Shown here: in pieces, positions 13,827 through 14,288 of the stretch
How the letters are laid out: every line of letters begins with the position of its first letter
Numbering within the stretch: position 1 is the stretch's first letter
Source of the DNA: Planctomycetota bacterium
GTDB lineage: Bacteria > Planctomycetota > Phycisphaerae > Sedimentisphaerales > Anaerohalosphaeraceae
Length of the DNA: 14,288 bases
Assembly (NCBI GenBank): GCA_021160785.1
Contig: JAGHBX010000602.1
Location: forward strand, 1 to 14,288
Direction: 5' to 3'
Made by a program: the position numbers and the translations under genes
The notes under the pieces: model-generated
Seen by the model: only the letters and a program-made list of their open reading frames with translations
Database searches by the model: none
What the model was told of the DNA's origin: nothing

Positions 13827-14288
13827 ATGATTAACTTTAAATTGAATGACAAGCAGTTGCAGGTTGAAGAGGGTACGACGATTCTCCATGCGGCTCAGGC
13901 CGAGGGGGTAAAGATACCGACGTTGTGCTATCACAAGGATCTGACTCCCTACGGCGCCTGCAGGCTGTGCATGGTTGAAATAGTCGGCAGCGGCAGGCCC
14001 GGTCTGGAAGCGGCGTGCGTTTTCAAGGTCACCGAAGGGCTCGAAGTCAAAACAGATACCGACAGGGTCAAGAGCACGAGGAAGATCGTTTTTGAACTTC
14101 TGATGGCTCGCTGTCCCGATGCCGAGAAAATCAAGGAACTGGCCGCCGAGTGGGGTATAACCGAGACACGGATCAAACTCAAGAAGAAGGAAAACTGCAT
14201 TCTGTGCGGTCTGTGCGTTCGCGCCTGTGCCGAGGTCAGCGAGAGATACGCCCAGAGTTTTTCCGGCAGAGGCGTAACCAGAACGGTG
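13827..14288 (+). CDS. NuoG/HoxU/HydA-type ferredoxin-domain protein, 3' end beyond window
   Basis: The first 154 residues of an iron-sulfur protein. Residues 1-80 form a NuoG-like plant-type [2Fe-2S] domain with C34, C45, C48 and C64 (PTLCYHKDLTPYGACRLCMVE at 31-51). Residues 88-120 form a helical segment (ELLMARCPDAEKIKELA...) without the usual His-Cys3 cluster motif of NuoG. Then NCILCGLCVRACAEV gives a [4Fe-4S] set, C124, C127, C130 and C134. This resembles the short (about 200-residue) HoxU-like electron-transfer subunits and the N-terminal part of HydA/HndD and StnC-type proteins; the missing remainder decides which. It is the natural third partner of NuoE- and NuoF-like proteins. No ribosome binding site is obvious before the ATG, but the domain begins right at that residue. 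Confidence 0.88.
   Translation, partial: MINFKLNDKQLQVEEGTTILHAAQAEGVKIPTLCYHKDLTPYGACRLCMVEIVGSGRPGLEAACVFKVTEGLEVKTDTDRVKSTRKIVFELLMARCPDAEKIKELAAEWGITETRIKLKKKENCILCGLCVRACAEVSERYAQSFSGRGVTRTV

Noticed and set aside
8609..14288. [FeFe]-hydrogenase operon (HndABCD/HydABC)
   Set aside because: NuoE-, HndB- and NuoF-like parts are present, but no H-cluster catalytic subunit is visible; it could lie beyond the right edge, so hydrogenase is not called.
1..14288. CRISPR arrays, insertion sequences, tRNA or rRNA genes
   Set aside because: None was recognised: no regular repeat-spacer pattern, transposase-like frame, terminal inverted repeats or tRNA-like fold was seen by eye.

Overview
The window looks like bacterial chromosome of moderate GC content. 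The gene content (a Na+/solute symporter, a secreted beta-helix carbohydrate-active-type protein, an Nqr/Rnf-type ion pump, and NuoE/NuoF/HndB/GHKL-ATPase genes of the kind found with NADH-linked bifurcating hydrogenases and transhydrogenases) suggests a saccharolytic, Na+-dependent, anaerobic or facultative organism. The lineage cannot be fixed without a search. My guess is an anaerobic member of the PVC group (for example Planctomycetota/Phycisphaerae), and I hold it with low confidence.

Layout. (1) 1-906, minus strand: start-proximal 302 codons of an SSS-family sodium:solute symporter, cut by the window edge. (2) 907-1225: non-coding, with a possible RHS-repeat remnant. (3) 1226-2218, plus: exported right-handed beta-helix (pectate-lyase-like) protein whose first coils seem to be missing. 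(4) 2219-3514, minus: HemN/HemW-like radical SAM protein, convergent with the previous gene (stop codons abut). (5) 3515-3949: leader region with one promoter-like site. (6) 3950 to at least 14288, plus: one long, tightly packed gene set that looks like a single operon.

The operon is the main object. It opens with an RnfC/NqrA mosaic subunit, then NqrB, NqrC, NqrD and NqrE, which form the membrane core of a Na+-type Nqr/Rnf pump. Where nqrF should follow, there is a chimera: the NqrF-type N-terminal helix and [2Fe-2S] ferredoxin domain are kept, but the FAD/NADH reductase domain is replaced by a NuoE/HndA-type thioredoxin-like [2Fe-2S] domain. Next come an HndB-like ferredoxin, and a 1027-residue fusion of a thioredoxin-like [2Fe-2S] domain, a NuoF-type FMN/NADH domain and a GltD/NfnB-type FAD/NAD(P)H domain. 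Then follow a truncated PHP-domain remnant, a GHKL ATPase and the start of a [2Fe-2S]/[4Fe-4S] NuoG/HoxU-like protein running off the right edge.

Inferred joint function: NADH and/or NADPH would be oxidised at the NuoF-like and NfnB-like flavins. Electrons would pass through the NuoE-like domain to the covalently attached NqrF-like ferredoxin, then to NqrD/E, NqrC and NqrB, driving Na+ (or H+) transport; the reverse direction is also possible. No RnfB, no NqrF reductase domain, no ApbE and no hydrogenase catalytic subunit is visible in the window. I read this as a hybrid between an Nqr/Rnf pump and a soluble HydBC/Stn/Nfn-type bifurcating module. The gene order and fusions are seen directly; the function is inference.
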